A program made the position numbers and the translations under genes. A model generated the notes under the pieces. The model was not told the DNA's origin and ran no database searches. It saw only the letters and a list, made by a program, of their open reading frames with translations. A stretch of DNA of 29,216 nucleotides from UMGS1649 sp045637095. GTDB lineage: Bacteria; Bacillota; Clostridia; TANB77; CAG-465. This document shows, piece after piece, positions 22,917 to 29,216 of the stretch. The stretch's first letter is position 1. Every line of letters begins with the position of its first letter. The stretch is from NCBI GenBank assembly GCA_045637095.1, contig JAZTYX010000056.1:1-29216 (forward strand). The letters are read 5' to 3'.

Positions 22917-23552
22917 ATGAAAGAAGAAATGAGCGAGTTTCTAAAAAATTTATATGCTTCAGGAGCAATAAGTGATTTGCATGAGGCTTTTGAAGAATTT
23001 CCTGTAGAGGAAGAATGGCATAAGGGTAATAGTGACAATTTTGTATGTGAAGAAAACGAAGAAGTTTATACTTCGTTTGAAGAAGGAGATATTGTATTCG
23101 TAAAAGAATATGAATACGCTGATGGTAAAAAGGGATATAAACATCTTTTTGTAATAATTGAAAGAAATGTTATGGCTGTTCCTTTTGAAGTATTTACTAT
23201 GTTGATATCTTCTAATTTAGAGAAATTGAAATTTGAAGCAAACAAATTATTGAAGAAGGATAGTTTAAACAAATTACACAAAGATAGTATTGTTAAAACA
23301 GATAAGATATATCAAATTTCAATTAGTCAAATAGAAAAGAAAGTTGGCAGTGTTACGAAAGAAGCATTAGAAGAGTACAAGAAAAGTTTTGCTAAAAGAA
23401 ATAAGATTTATGCAAAATACTTAAAGGATAAAGAGGAACTTAAAAGAGAGATACAAAAAGGTATAGATTCAGCTAAATATGAAAAGCTTTATACCGCAGA
23501 TGAAGTATATAATGAAGCAAAAGAATTATTAGAAACAAATAACCTAAAATAG
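22917..23552 (+). CDS. PemK/MazF-like domain protein with N- and C-terminal extensions
   Basis: 211 aa, RBS AAAGGAGG. The centre (about residues 53-155) matches the PemK/MazF-like barrel of Firmicutes and their phages: EEGDIVFVKEYEY, a KGYKHLFVIIE strand, VFTMLISS, then the run KKDSLNKLHKDSIVKTDKIY and ISQIEKKVGSVTKEAL. The first about 45 residues are acidic (FEEFPVEEEWHKG). The last about 50 are helical and charged, ending YEKLYTADEVYNEAKELLE, which looks like the end of small antitoxins; a built-in antitoxin is possible but unproven. Family toxins are endoribonucleases; catalytic residues here were not established. No separate antitoxin gene adjoins it. It has its own promoter and terminator. 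Confidence 0.6.
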   Translation: MKEEMSEFLKNLYASGAISDLHEAFEEFPVEEEWHKGNSDNFVCEENEEVYTSFEEGDIVFVKEYEYADGKKGYKHLFVIIERNVMAVPFEVFTMLISSNLEKLKFEANKLLKKDSLNKLHKDSIVKTDKIYQISISQIEKKVGSVTKEALEEYKKSFAKRNKIYAKYLKDKEELKREIQKGIDSAKYEKLYTADEVYNEAKELLETNNLK

Positions 23553-23560
23553 CAACAAAC

Positions 23561-23592
23561 AACCCTAGACTTTTGTCTAGGGTTTTACTTTA
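23561..23592 (+). terminator. Intrinsic terminator between convergent genes
   Basis: A perfect 10-bp stem, AACCCTAGAC (23561-23570) and GTCTAGGGTT (23575-23584), with a TTTT loop, followed by TTACTTTA. It ends the 22917 gene and may also slow transcripts arriving from the AbrB-family gene on the minus strand. Confidence 0.82.
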
Positions 23593-23600
23593 TTCATATA

Positions 23601-23840
23601 TTATTTAGAAAGTTCTTTTTTACATTTTGCACAAACGTTTTTATCTTTAAATACTGTAACGTCATTTCCTTCACCGCAGAATATGCAGCAAGGAGCATAT
23701 TTTTTAAGAATTATAGATTCGCCTTCTACATAGATTTCTAAAGCATCTTTAGTATCTACACCTAAAGTTCTTCTAAGTTCCATTGGAAGTACGATTCTTC
23801 CTAGTTCATCTACTTTTCTAACTATTCCTGTTGATTTCAT
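23601..23840 (-). CDS. AbrB/SpoVT-family transcriptional regulator with zinc ribbon
   Basis: 79 aa from ATG 23840, RBS GAGGTG at 23848-23853 (minus strand); the longer frame to 23888 starts upstream of the promoter. The first about 47 residues are nearly the AbrB swapped-hairpin DNA-binding domain: KSTGIVRKVDELGRIVLPME, LRRTLGV, DALEIYVEGE, IILKKY. Instead of the AbrB C-terminal oligomerisation domain there is a Cys4 zinc ribbon, C52-x-x-C55 and C70-x-x-C73, common in clostridial forms. AbrB proteins repress stationary-phase and sporulation genes in Bacillus; the targets here are unknown. It has its own promoter but also lies 63 nt after rlmH with no terminator between, so it may be read from both. 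Confidence 0.88.
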   Translation of the reverse strand: MKSTGIVRKVDELGRIVLPMELRRTLGVDTKDALEIYVEGESIILKKYAPCCIFCGEGNDVTVFKDKNVCAKCKKELSK

Positions 23841-23859
23841 AATTTTACACCTCGATAAA

Positions 23860-23888
23860 ATAATACCATAGCTGTAAAATAAATACAA
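23860..23888 (-). promoter_or_regulatory. Sigma-A promoter of the AbrB-family gene
   Basis: On the minus strand, TTGTAT (23883-23888), a 17-nt spacer ending in the extended -10 TGG, and TATTAT (23860-23865). Confidence 0.7.
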
Positions 23889-23903
23889 GCATTTTTTTCA
23901 ATT

Positions 23904-24392
23904 CTAGTGGTGATATGTTTCGTTGTTATTTATCTTAAACGCCCTAAATATCTGCTCTAGAAGGAATATTCGTATCATTTGGTGCGGGAAAGTAAGTTTC
24001 GAAAATGAAAGTAATACATTCGCGCTTTCTTTAACTTGTTTACTTAACCCTAAACTTCCACCAATAACAAATGTAATAGTGGAGTTGCCTTCGGTTGCAA
24101 TTTTAGAAATTTTTTCACTTAATTCTATCGATGTAAACTCTTTACCATATTCATCTAATACAAAATTAAATGAGTTGTTTATATTATTTAGTTTTTGTAA
24201 TATTGCTTGTCCTTCTTTTTCTTTAACAATATTAATGTTACTTTCATTAAGTGTAGTAGGGAGCTTTTCATCTTTTAAGCAGATTATTTCAAGTTTGCAG
24301 TATTTAGAAAGTCTTTTTACATATTCTGCTTCGTATTCTTTTAAATACTTTTCTTTAAGATCTCCTACACATATTATCTTAATATTTATCAT
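23904..24392 (-). CDS. rlmH: 23S rRNA pseudouridine-1915 N3-methyltransferase RlmH
   Basis: 162 aa, normal length. RlmH is a small SPOUT enzyme that methylates pseudouridine 1915 in helix 69 of 23S rRNA on assembled 70S ribosomes. Family landmarks: IKIICVGDLKEKYLKEYEAE at the N-terminus, YVKRLSKY, KEKEGQAIL, the SAM-binding knot TFVIGGSLGLS, and the C-terminal run LSFSKLTFPHQMIRIFLLEQ followed by IFRAFKINNNETYHH. The usual last residues are YHK or YHH. Its ATG overlaps the walJ stop (ATGA), so translation is coupled. Confidence 0.96.
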   Translation of the reverse strand: MINIKIICVGDLKEKYLKEYEAEYVKRLSKYCKLEIICLKDEKLPTTLNESNINIVKEKEGQAILQKLNNINNSFNFVLDEYGKEFTSIELSEKISKIATEGNSTITFVIGGSLGLSKQVKESANVLLSFSKLTFPHQMIRIFLLEQIFRAFKINNNETYHH

Positions 24393-25183
24393 AAAATGTA
24401 CTCCTCGTATGAAACATCGCGTGTAGCACAGTGGATGTTAAATTCATTTAAATCAAAACCATTATCTTTTAGTGTTTGGTTAACAGCAAATAGTGCCTGT
24501 TCTGGTTCGTTGTTGTTTTCACTAATATGTCCTAAAAGGAAATTTCTTTTTCCTTCTTTAGCAAGTGAAAGTATTGTGTCAGATGTATCATCATTAGATA
24601 AGTGACCAATATCACTTTGTATTCTACATTTAAGTGGGTAAGAGTAAGGTCCGTACATAAGTAGATTTCTATCATAGTTACACTCAAGAACTGTAAATGT
24701 TGAATCTGAAAGTTGTTTATACACATCATCTGAAACATAACCTAAATCTGTAGCTATTGTTAGTATAGATTCTTCGTTTGCAAAGGTAAAACCTAGAGGC
24801 TCTTTTGCGTCATGAGAAATCTTAAATGGTGTAACTTTTATATCTTTAAGATAAAACTCGTTATTTTGGTTTACAGACACAAATACGGGTTCTTTTTTTA
24901 GTTTATCCTTATGTTTATCTAAAAGATATGCTCTAGTTCCATTAGATGTATATATTGGTATATCTGTTTTGTTAATTAAAGTGGCTACACCTTTTGTGTG
25001 ATCAATGTGTTCATGGGTAATAAATAGGGCGTCAATTTCAGAAAGAGTGATACCTAAGGTATCTAAAGATTCTGTAAGAGACTTAAAAGAAACCCCAATG
25101 TCTACTATTACAGTAGCCTTTGGGGATCTAATTAAATACATATTACCTGAACTGCCACTATATAATGGATATAGTTTTAGCAT
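24389..25183 (-). CDS. walJ: Metallo-beta-lactamase-fold exonuclease-like protein WalJ (YycJ/VicX)
   Basis: 264 aa. MLKLYPLYSGSSGNMYLI is the hallmark N-terminus of YycJ/WalJ. The metal-binding motif is T-H57-E-H59-I-D61-H62, with further ligands in ILTIATDLGYV and in LLGHISENNNEP near the C-terminus. YycJ-type proteins are linked to the WalRK cell-wall control system and have been reported as a 5'-3' exonuclease; WalRK itself is not here. The link to rlmH is conserved in Bacillota. RBS GGAGCG upstream; it starts 18 nt after the murA stop, so murA, walJ and rlmH are likely one transcript. Confidence 0.9.
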   Translation of the reverse strand: MLKLYPLYSGSSGNMYLIRSPKATVIVDIGVSFKSLTESLDTLGITLSEIDALFITHEHIDHTKGVATLINKTDIPIYTSNGTRAYLLDKHKDKLKKEPVFVSVNQNNEFYLKDIKVTPFKISHDAKEPLGFTFANEESILTIATDLGYVSDDVYKQLSDSTFTVLECNYDRNLLMYGPYSYPLKCRIQSDIGHLSNDDTSDTILSLAKEGKRNFLLGHISENNNEPEQALFAVNQTLKDNGFDLNEFNIHCATRDVSYEEYIL

Positions 25184-25201
25184 AATACGCTCCGTTTCTT
25201 A

Positions 25202-26467
25202 TTAGTCGTTTGTAATTTCGTATTCAATATTAGCACCAAGTGCTTTAAATTTATCTACGATGTTTTCGTAACCACGTTCAATGTGGTGTATGTCATATAT
25301 TTCTGTTGCACCATGAGCAGTAAGACCTGCGATTATCATAGCAGCACCAGCTCTTAAGTCCATTGCTTTAACTGGAGAACCATACAGTTCTTTTACACCA
25401 GTAAACATCGCTGTTCTATCATGGTAAGAGATAGTAGCACCCATCTTAACAAGTTCTGCTGTATATTGGAAACGAGATTCCCAAATGCTTTCTACTATCA
25501 TAGAGCTTCCTGTTGCAAGTGTAAGATATGTACCAAATTGAGGTTGCATATCTGTAGGAAATCCTGGGTAAGGTAGAGTCTTGATGTTTATAGCCTTTGG
25601 AGCTTTGTTCATTCTTACTCTAATACTATCTTCGTATTCTATAATTTCTGCACCAGATTCTTCTAGCTTAGCTGAAATTGGTTCCATATGTTTTGGAATA
25701 CAGTTTTTAATTAAAACATCGCCACGAGTAGCTGCTGCGGCAACCATAAATGTACCAGCTTCAATTTGGTCTGGTATGATTGCATAGCTAGATGTTTGTT
25801 TTAAGCTTTTAACACCAGTAACTTTAATAACATCTGTACCAGCACCTTTAATGTTAGCACCAACGGAGTTTAAGAAGTTAGCTACGTCAACTATATGTGG
25901 TTCTTTAGCACAGTTTTCTATTGTAGTTGTTCCAGGAACAAGAGTAGCTGCAAGTATTGCATTAATTGTTCCACCAACTGTAACAACATCAAAGAAGATA
26001 GAAGATGCTTCTAATTTTTTAGAAGTAGCATAAACATTTCCTCTTTTAACTTCAACTTCTGCACCTAAAGTTTCGAATGCTTTAATATGTTGATCTATTG
26101 GTCTTGCACCAATGTTACATCCACCAGGTAAGCTTATTTGTGCATTACCAAAACGGCTAAGTAAAGCTCCAAGTAGATAGTATGATGCTCTAAATTTACT
26201 TGTTAAATCATATGGAGCTACTGTTGTATGTATATTTGTGTTATCTATTATCATTTCATGTTCAGAAACGTATTCTATTTTAGAACCTAAGCTTTCTAAT
26301 ATTTTTACGAAAGCACGTATATCTGAAATGTTTGGAACATTCTCTAAATGACATTTGCCAGCAACAAGTAATGTAGCTGGAAGTATTGCAACTGCTGCGT
26401 TTTTCGCACCAGAAATTGTAACTTCACCTTCAAGGCGACAAGGCCCATTAACTATAATTTTTTCCAC
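25202..26467 (-). CDS. murA: UDP-N-acetylglucosamine 1-carboxyvinyltransferase
   Basis: 421 aa. MurA adds enolpyruvate from PEP to UDP-GlcNAc, the first committed step of peptidoglycan synthesis. Seen: SGAKNAAVAILPATL with K22 and N23, the catalytic Cys C117 in LPGGCNIGARPIDQH (fosfomycin-sensitive form), TVGGTINAILAATL, IIPDQIEAGTFM, YPGFPTDMQPQ and LRAGAAMIIAGLTA. The start is a GTG (26467) with AAGGGGG as RBS on the minus strand. Many Bacillota have two murA genes; which paralogue this is cannot be told. It is driven by its own promoter and leads into walJ. Confidence 0.97.
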   Translation of the reverse strand: MEKIIVNGPCRLEGEVTISGAKNAAVAILPATLLVAGKCHLENVPNISDIRAFVKILESLGSKIEYVSEHEMIIDNTNIHTTVAPYDLTSKFRASYYLLGALLSRFGNAQISLPGGCNIGARPIDQHIKAFETLGAEVEVKRGNVYATSKKLEASSIFFDVVTVGGTINAILAATLVPGTTTIENCAKEPHIVDVANFLNSVGANIKGAGTDVIKVTGVKSLKQTSSYAIIPDQIEAGTFMVAAAATRGDVLIKNCIPKHMEPISAKLEESGAEIIEYEDSIRVRMNKAPKAINIKTLPYPGFPTDMQPQFGTYLTLATGSSMIVESIWESRFQYTAELVKMGATISYHDRTAMFTGVKELYGSPVKAMDLRAGAAMIIAGLTAHGATEIYDIHHIERGYENIVDKFKALGANIEYEITND

Positions 26468-26522
26468 TAAAAAATCCCCCTTAAAATATTTTTAGTAATA
26501 TTTTTTATCTTCTGTCAAGGAC

Positions 26523-26551
26523 AGTATAGCACAAAAACAAGTAAAATACAA
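26523..26551 (-). promoter_or_regulatory. Sigma-A promoter of murA-walJ-rlmH
   Basis: On the minus strand, TTGTAT (26546-26551), a 17-nt spacer and TATACT (26523-26528). Just downstream is a short inverted repeat, CTGTC-AAG-GACAG (26512-26524), at the expected transcript start. The leader is about 50 nt. Confidence 0.75.
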
Positions 26552-26580
26552 CCCACAAAGTAAGTTATATATATGTATAT

Positions 26581-26832
26581 TTATTTAATATTTTCGTTAG
26601 GATTTTGTGTAGTGTTAATATTATTTTTAGATTCTCTTAAACACTTTTTATTATTTGTAATTAAATTTTTACAACAATTAGTGGCACCTGTTAAGCAGCT
26701 TTCTACTTGAGCTATAGAGGAGAATATAGCTAAGTTAAAGCCGCAAGTATAGTGGTTACATGTGAGTGGAAAACGTGGATTAAAGCAGAAAAGCAGCTTT
26801 CTTAGTAAGTTTGGGTTGTTAATATTATTCAT
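26581..26832 (-). CDS. Small cysteine-rich hypothetical protein
   Basis: 83 aa. The ATG at 26832 is preceded by GAGGTG (26837-26842, minus strand) at a short but usable spacing, the same RBS as the AbrB-family gene, which supports real translation. Seven Cys lie at residues 16, 25, 30, 46, 53, 54 and 64, with H27 near C25 and C30; the chain is otherwise rich in Asn, Leu and Lys. There is no clear signal peptide, and the tail after residue 65 is polar (SKNNINTTQNPNENIK). I do not recognise the family. It could be a metal-binding or disulfide-bonded peptide. No terminator separates it from the murA promoter 30 nt downstream. A good promoter was not found upstream. Confidence 0.5.
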   Translation of the reverse strand: MNNINNPNLLRKLLFCFNPRFPLTCNHYTCGFNLAIFSSIAQVESCLTGATNCCKNLITNNKKCLRESKNNINTTQNPNENIK

Positions 26833-26928
26833 AGAACACCTCGTAAAAATAGTTTTGTATATTTTATGTAAGGGGATATTGAATTGTTAGACTCTCAAAA
26901 TAAATTTCTTTTCTTTTTTTAATCTTTG

Positions 26929-26937
26929 TGATACAAT
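26929..26937 (+). promoter_or_regulatory. Extended -10 promoter of the glycosyltransferase operon
   Basis: TGA followed by TACAAT (26932-26937), 27 nt before the ATG at 26965. The -35 area at 26909-26914 reads TTTTCT and is weak. Confidence 0.5.
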
Positions 26938-26964
26938 TGGCAACAAGAGAGGGTATATGTATAT

Positions 26965-28518
26965 ATGAAAAACGAAGATTTAGTCACAATAATAGTTCCT
27001 GTATACAATAGAGAAAAATATATAAAAGAAACAGTACTAAGTATTCTTAACCAAACATATACAAATTACGAAGTAATATTTGTAGATGATGCATCTACAG
27101 ATACTAGCGTAAATATTATTGAAAGTTACTGTAAGAATAATGCTAATTTTAGATTACTTAAGCTTAGTAGAAATATGGGTGTTTCTTTTGCAAGAAATAT
27201 CGGTATAAGAAAAGCAAATGGACGTTATGTTGCTTTTCTAGATTCCGACGATTTGTGGCTTGCTACTAGATTAGAAGAACAAGTAAAATTCGCTAAAGAA
27301 AATAATTATGCTTTTACATATTCTGCGTTTAAGTATATTACAGATGATGGAAAAAGAATAAGCAAAAAGATAGAAGTACCATTTAAGCTGGAGTATAACG
27401 CGGCACTTCTTAATACAAGGATTCTTACAATAACTGCTTTAATAGATTTAGAAAGAATACCAAAGTATTTGTGTTATATGCCACACTTCAAACATGAAGA
27501 TATGGCTACTTGGTGGAAAATATTAAAAAAAGGATACATTGCATATGGCCTTAATAAAACACTTGCATATTGCAGAATAACAGATGGTTCAAGAAGTGGA
27601 AATAAAATTAAAAGTGCATGGTATAGATGGAAGCTATATAGAAAGATAGAAAAATTAAACTTAGTTAAATCTATATACTGTTTTATGCATTATGTGTTTA
27701 ATGCTGTGAAAAAACGTGTTGGGAAATATAGTATTAGAAGAGATGATACTTTTTCTGTAGCATTGTCTACAATGCACCTTAAAAATGATGAAGATGTAAA
27801 TAATATTATAAATAGAATGAAGATAACATCAGATTATTTAATAGTTAACCAAACAGATAAGGGTAATATAAACATATCTAACGAAAATGTAGTTACAAGA
27901 TTTGAGAGAGGGTTAAGCAAGAGTAGAAATACTGTATTAGATAATTGTAAGTCGGATATAATTCTTTTTTCAGATGATGATGTTACATATTTAGACAACT
28001 ATTCTGAAATCGTTTTAGATGCATATTTAGAACATCCTAAAGCGGATATGATTTGTTTTTATGTCGAAAGTACAAATAGTAAAAGAAAAACAAAAAGAAT
28101 AAGAACGGGTAAACTTGGATATATAAATGCTATGAAGATAATATCTGCAGAGATGAGTATTAAAAAAACATCATTTGAACGCGCTAAAATTAGATTTGAT
28201 GAAGATTTTGGTATAGGGGCGCCTAATAACAGAGGCGAAGAACAAATATTAATTTATGAGGCTTTAAGAAAAGGTCTTAATGTAATATTTGTTAATAAAA
28301 AGATTGCAGATATTGATCAAACTGAGAGTACATGGTTAAAAGATTATGATGAGAATTATTTTTATATACAAGGCAAGGTATATAAAAGATTAACAAAGAA
28401 GTGGTATTTGTTTTGGATATTACAATATGTAATTAGAAAATATCCAATGTATAAAAAGAGTGTAAGTTTTAGACTCGCATTAAAAAACATGTTAAAAGGA
28501 GCAAAGGAGTATAAATAG
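26965..28518 (+). CDS. Tandem-domain family 2 glycosyltransferase
   Basis: 517 aa. Domain 1 (about 1-235) is a canonical GT2/GT-A transferase: VTIIVPVYNREKYIKETVLS, ILNQTYTNYEVIFVDDASTD, RNMGVSFARNIGIRKANGRY and the metal motif FLDSDD at about 91-96, with KHEDMATWW as acceptor-side motif. Domain 2 (about 257-517) begins FSVALSTMHLKND and repeats a GT-A-like pattern with RGLSKSRNTVLDNCKSDIIL and a second acidic motif FSDDDVTYL near 335, followed by GAPNNRGEEQILIYEA. Two sugar transfers by one protein are therefore possible. No membrane segment is evident, so it should act at the inner face of the membrane on a lipid-linked glycan. The RBS (GAGAGGG) is about 11 nt from the ATG; the ATG at 26957 meets a stop at once. 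The flippase gene overlaps its stop. Confidence 0.85.
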   Translation: MKNEDLVTIIVPVYNREKYIKETVLSILNQTYTNYEVIFVDDASTDTSVNIIESYCKNNANFRLLKLSRNMGVSFARNIGIRKANGRYVAFLDSDDLWLATRLEEQVKFAKENNYAFTYSAFKYITDDGKRISKKIEVPFKLEYNAALLNTRILTITALIDLERIPKYLCYMPHFKHEDMATWWKILKKGYIAYGLNKTLAYCRITDGSRSGNKIKSAWYRWKLYRKIEKLNLVKSIYCFMHYVFNAVKKRVGKYSIRRDDTFSVALSTMHLKNDEDVNNIINRMKITSDYLIVNQTDKGNINISNENVVTRFERGLSKSRNTVLDNCKSDIILFSDDDVTYLDNYSEIVLDAYLEHPKADMICFYVESTNSKRKTKRIRTGKLGYINAMKIISAEMSIKKTSFERAKIRFDEDFGIGAPNNRGEEQILIYEALRKGLNVIFVNKKIADIDQTESTWLKDYDENYFYIQGKVYKRLTKKWYLFWILQYVIRKYPMYKKSVSFRLALKNMLKGAKEYK

Positions 28519-29216
28519 TGGAAAAGGCTAGATTACTTAAAAGAGTAAATTCGTATTTTATATCTAATACATTAACAAAAGTTTTTTCCTTTTGTTTAGT
28601 GATTCTTTATGCCTTTTACATATCTCCAGACAACTTTGGAGATTATGAATATGTTCAGTCTTTAATAAACATAATTGTTCCATTTTCTTTTTTAAGTATA
28701 TGGGAAGCAATATTAAAGTTTGGACTAGATGAAAAAACAAATAAACAAAAAGTAATTGGCACAAGTGGGATATATACATTATGTATGGCTGTTATACTTA
28801 CATTAGTCTGCATAACATATTTTTATTTTAATAGTTCGGGTATTTTAATACCGGTATTTGTAACTTTAACATTTGTGTTAGATGGTATTAGGATAATGTG
28901 GCAACATTATTTGAAGATACTTAACAAATATGATGTGTATGTAAAATCTAGTGTAATTGGGAATATAGTAAGCATAATTTCAGTAGTTATACTTGTTGTA
29001 TGTTTTAGGTTAGAACTTGTGGCGTTATTTGTATCTAGTTTACTTGGAACAATTACAAGTATATGTATAATAGAATTTAAGGAACATATATTAGCTTACA
29101 TTAAGAAAAATAATATAGATTTATCTATGTTAAAGAACATGATTAAATATTCTTTGCCTCTTGTTATAGCTGCAATTTTAACTTGGGGTATAACTGGATT
29201 AAGTAAGTTTGTTATA
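28518..29216 (+). CDS. Polysaccharide (oligosaccharide) flippase, Wzx-like, 3' end outside the window
   Basis: 233 codons are visible and the frame is open to the right edge. It starts at GTG 28518, sharing one base with the glycosyltransferase stop (TAGTG), with AAGGAG at 28504-28509 as RBS, so translation is coupled. The protein begins VEKARLLKRVNSYFISNTLT, then hydrophobic helices near residues 14-34, 49-64, 84-104, 110-128, 145-165 and 168-185, and the next pair begins at about 210. The lead 'N-S-x-F-x-S-x-x-x-K' followed by ISPDNFGDYEYVQSL is typical of MOP/PST-family lipid-linked oligosaccharide flippases. It would move the glycan built by the preceding transferase across the membrane. 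Full members have 12-14 helices, so roughly half is missing. Confidence 0.82.
   Translation, partial: MEKARLLKRVNSYFISNTLTKVFSFCLVILYAFYISPDNFGDYEYVQSLINIIVPFSFLSIWEAILKFGLDEKTNKQKVIGTSGIYTLCMAVILTLVCITYFYFNSSGILIPVFVTLTFVLDGIRIMWQHYLKILNKYDVYVKSSVIGNIVSIISVVILVVCFRLELVALFVSSLLGTITSICIIEFKEHILAYIKKNNIDLSMLKNMIKYSLPLVIAAILTWGITGLSKFVI

Noticed and set aside
22831..22920. A 29-codon leader frame ending in an ATGA overlap with the 22917 gene
   Set aside because: Its ATG falls at or before the predicted transcript start and lacks an RBS; only leaderless translation could use it.
23923..24426. Plus-strand 167-aa frame opposite rlmH
   Set aside because: rlmH on the minus strand matches its family over its whole length; the plus-strand reading is only its shadow.
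28564..28779. Minus-strand 71-aa frame near the right edge
   Set aside because: The plus strand here carries the GTG-started flippase frame, open to the window end, with RBS and membrane-helix pattern.

Overview
The window reads as a chromosome segment of a low-GC Gram-positive (Bacillota, Clostridia-like) bacterium. The supporting signs are AT-rich coding sequence with strong AGGAGG-type ribosome binding sites and sigma-A promoters (several with an extended -10 TGn), an AbrB-family regulator with a C-terminal zinc ribbon, the walJ-rlmH pair, a DUF2344 protein and an N-terminal prepilin-like segment of the 'KGISLIVL' kind. The genetic code is standard: TGG is Trp and TGA ends at least two genes. 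No rRNA, tRNA, CRISPR array, insertion sequence or phage module was seen. There is no gene-free stretch above 300 bases.

Left part (1-12.6 kb). The tail of an unknown gene ends at a bidirectional terminator. A divergent pair follows: an S1-domain protein gene (minus strand, clearly richer in G+C than its surroundings) and an SseB-like protein with a histone-H1-like Lys/Thr tail. A rightward run then carries DUF2344, mfd, a membrane-anchored parvulin foldase, a SpoU-type RNA methyltransferase, alr and a CmpB-family membrane protein. After that comes a two-gene sugar unit: a CapD/PglF-type NDP-sugar dehydratase and a hexapeptide acetyltransferase.

Middle (12.6-20.8 kb). A compact two-gene unit encodes a Panacea-domain protein followed 3 nt later by a PemK/MazF-like small protein. 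I read it as a PanAT-type toxin-antitoxin pair, with direct repeats over its promoter. Next is an operon of an SDR, an unusual kinase-phosphatase fusion (APH fold plus histidinol-phosphatase-type PHP domain) and a prepilin-like surface protein. A five-gene operon follows: CDF zinc exporter with a His8 tail, Nudix hydrolase, 2-deoxyribosyltransferase-like protein, ABC ATPase and ABC permease.

Right part (20.8-29.2 kb). uvrB and a second PemK/MazF-like gene converge on a minus-strand block. Read in transcription order, that block is a small Cys-rich ORF, murA, walJ, rlmH and an AbrB-family regulator. At the right edge a tandem-domain glycosyltransferase is followed, with a 1-nt overlap, by a polysaccharide flippase that starts with GTG and runs off the window.

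Main themes are transcription-coupled and nucleotide-excision repair (mfd, uvrB), cell-wall precursor synthesis (alr, murA, with walJ), surface glycan synthesis and export, and toxin-antitoxin-like accessory genes. Operons are clearly marked by intrinsic terminators, and most unit starts carry a readable sigma-A promoter. All family assignments are from reading protein motifs by eye; no database search was run.
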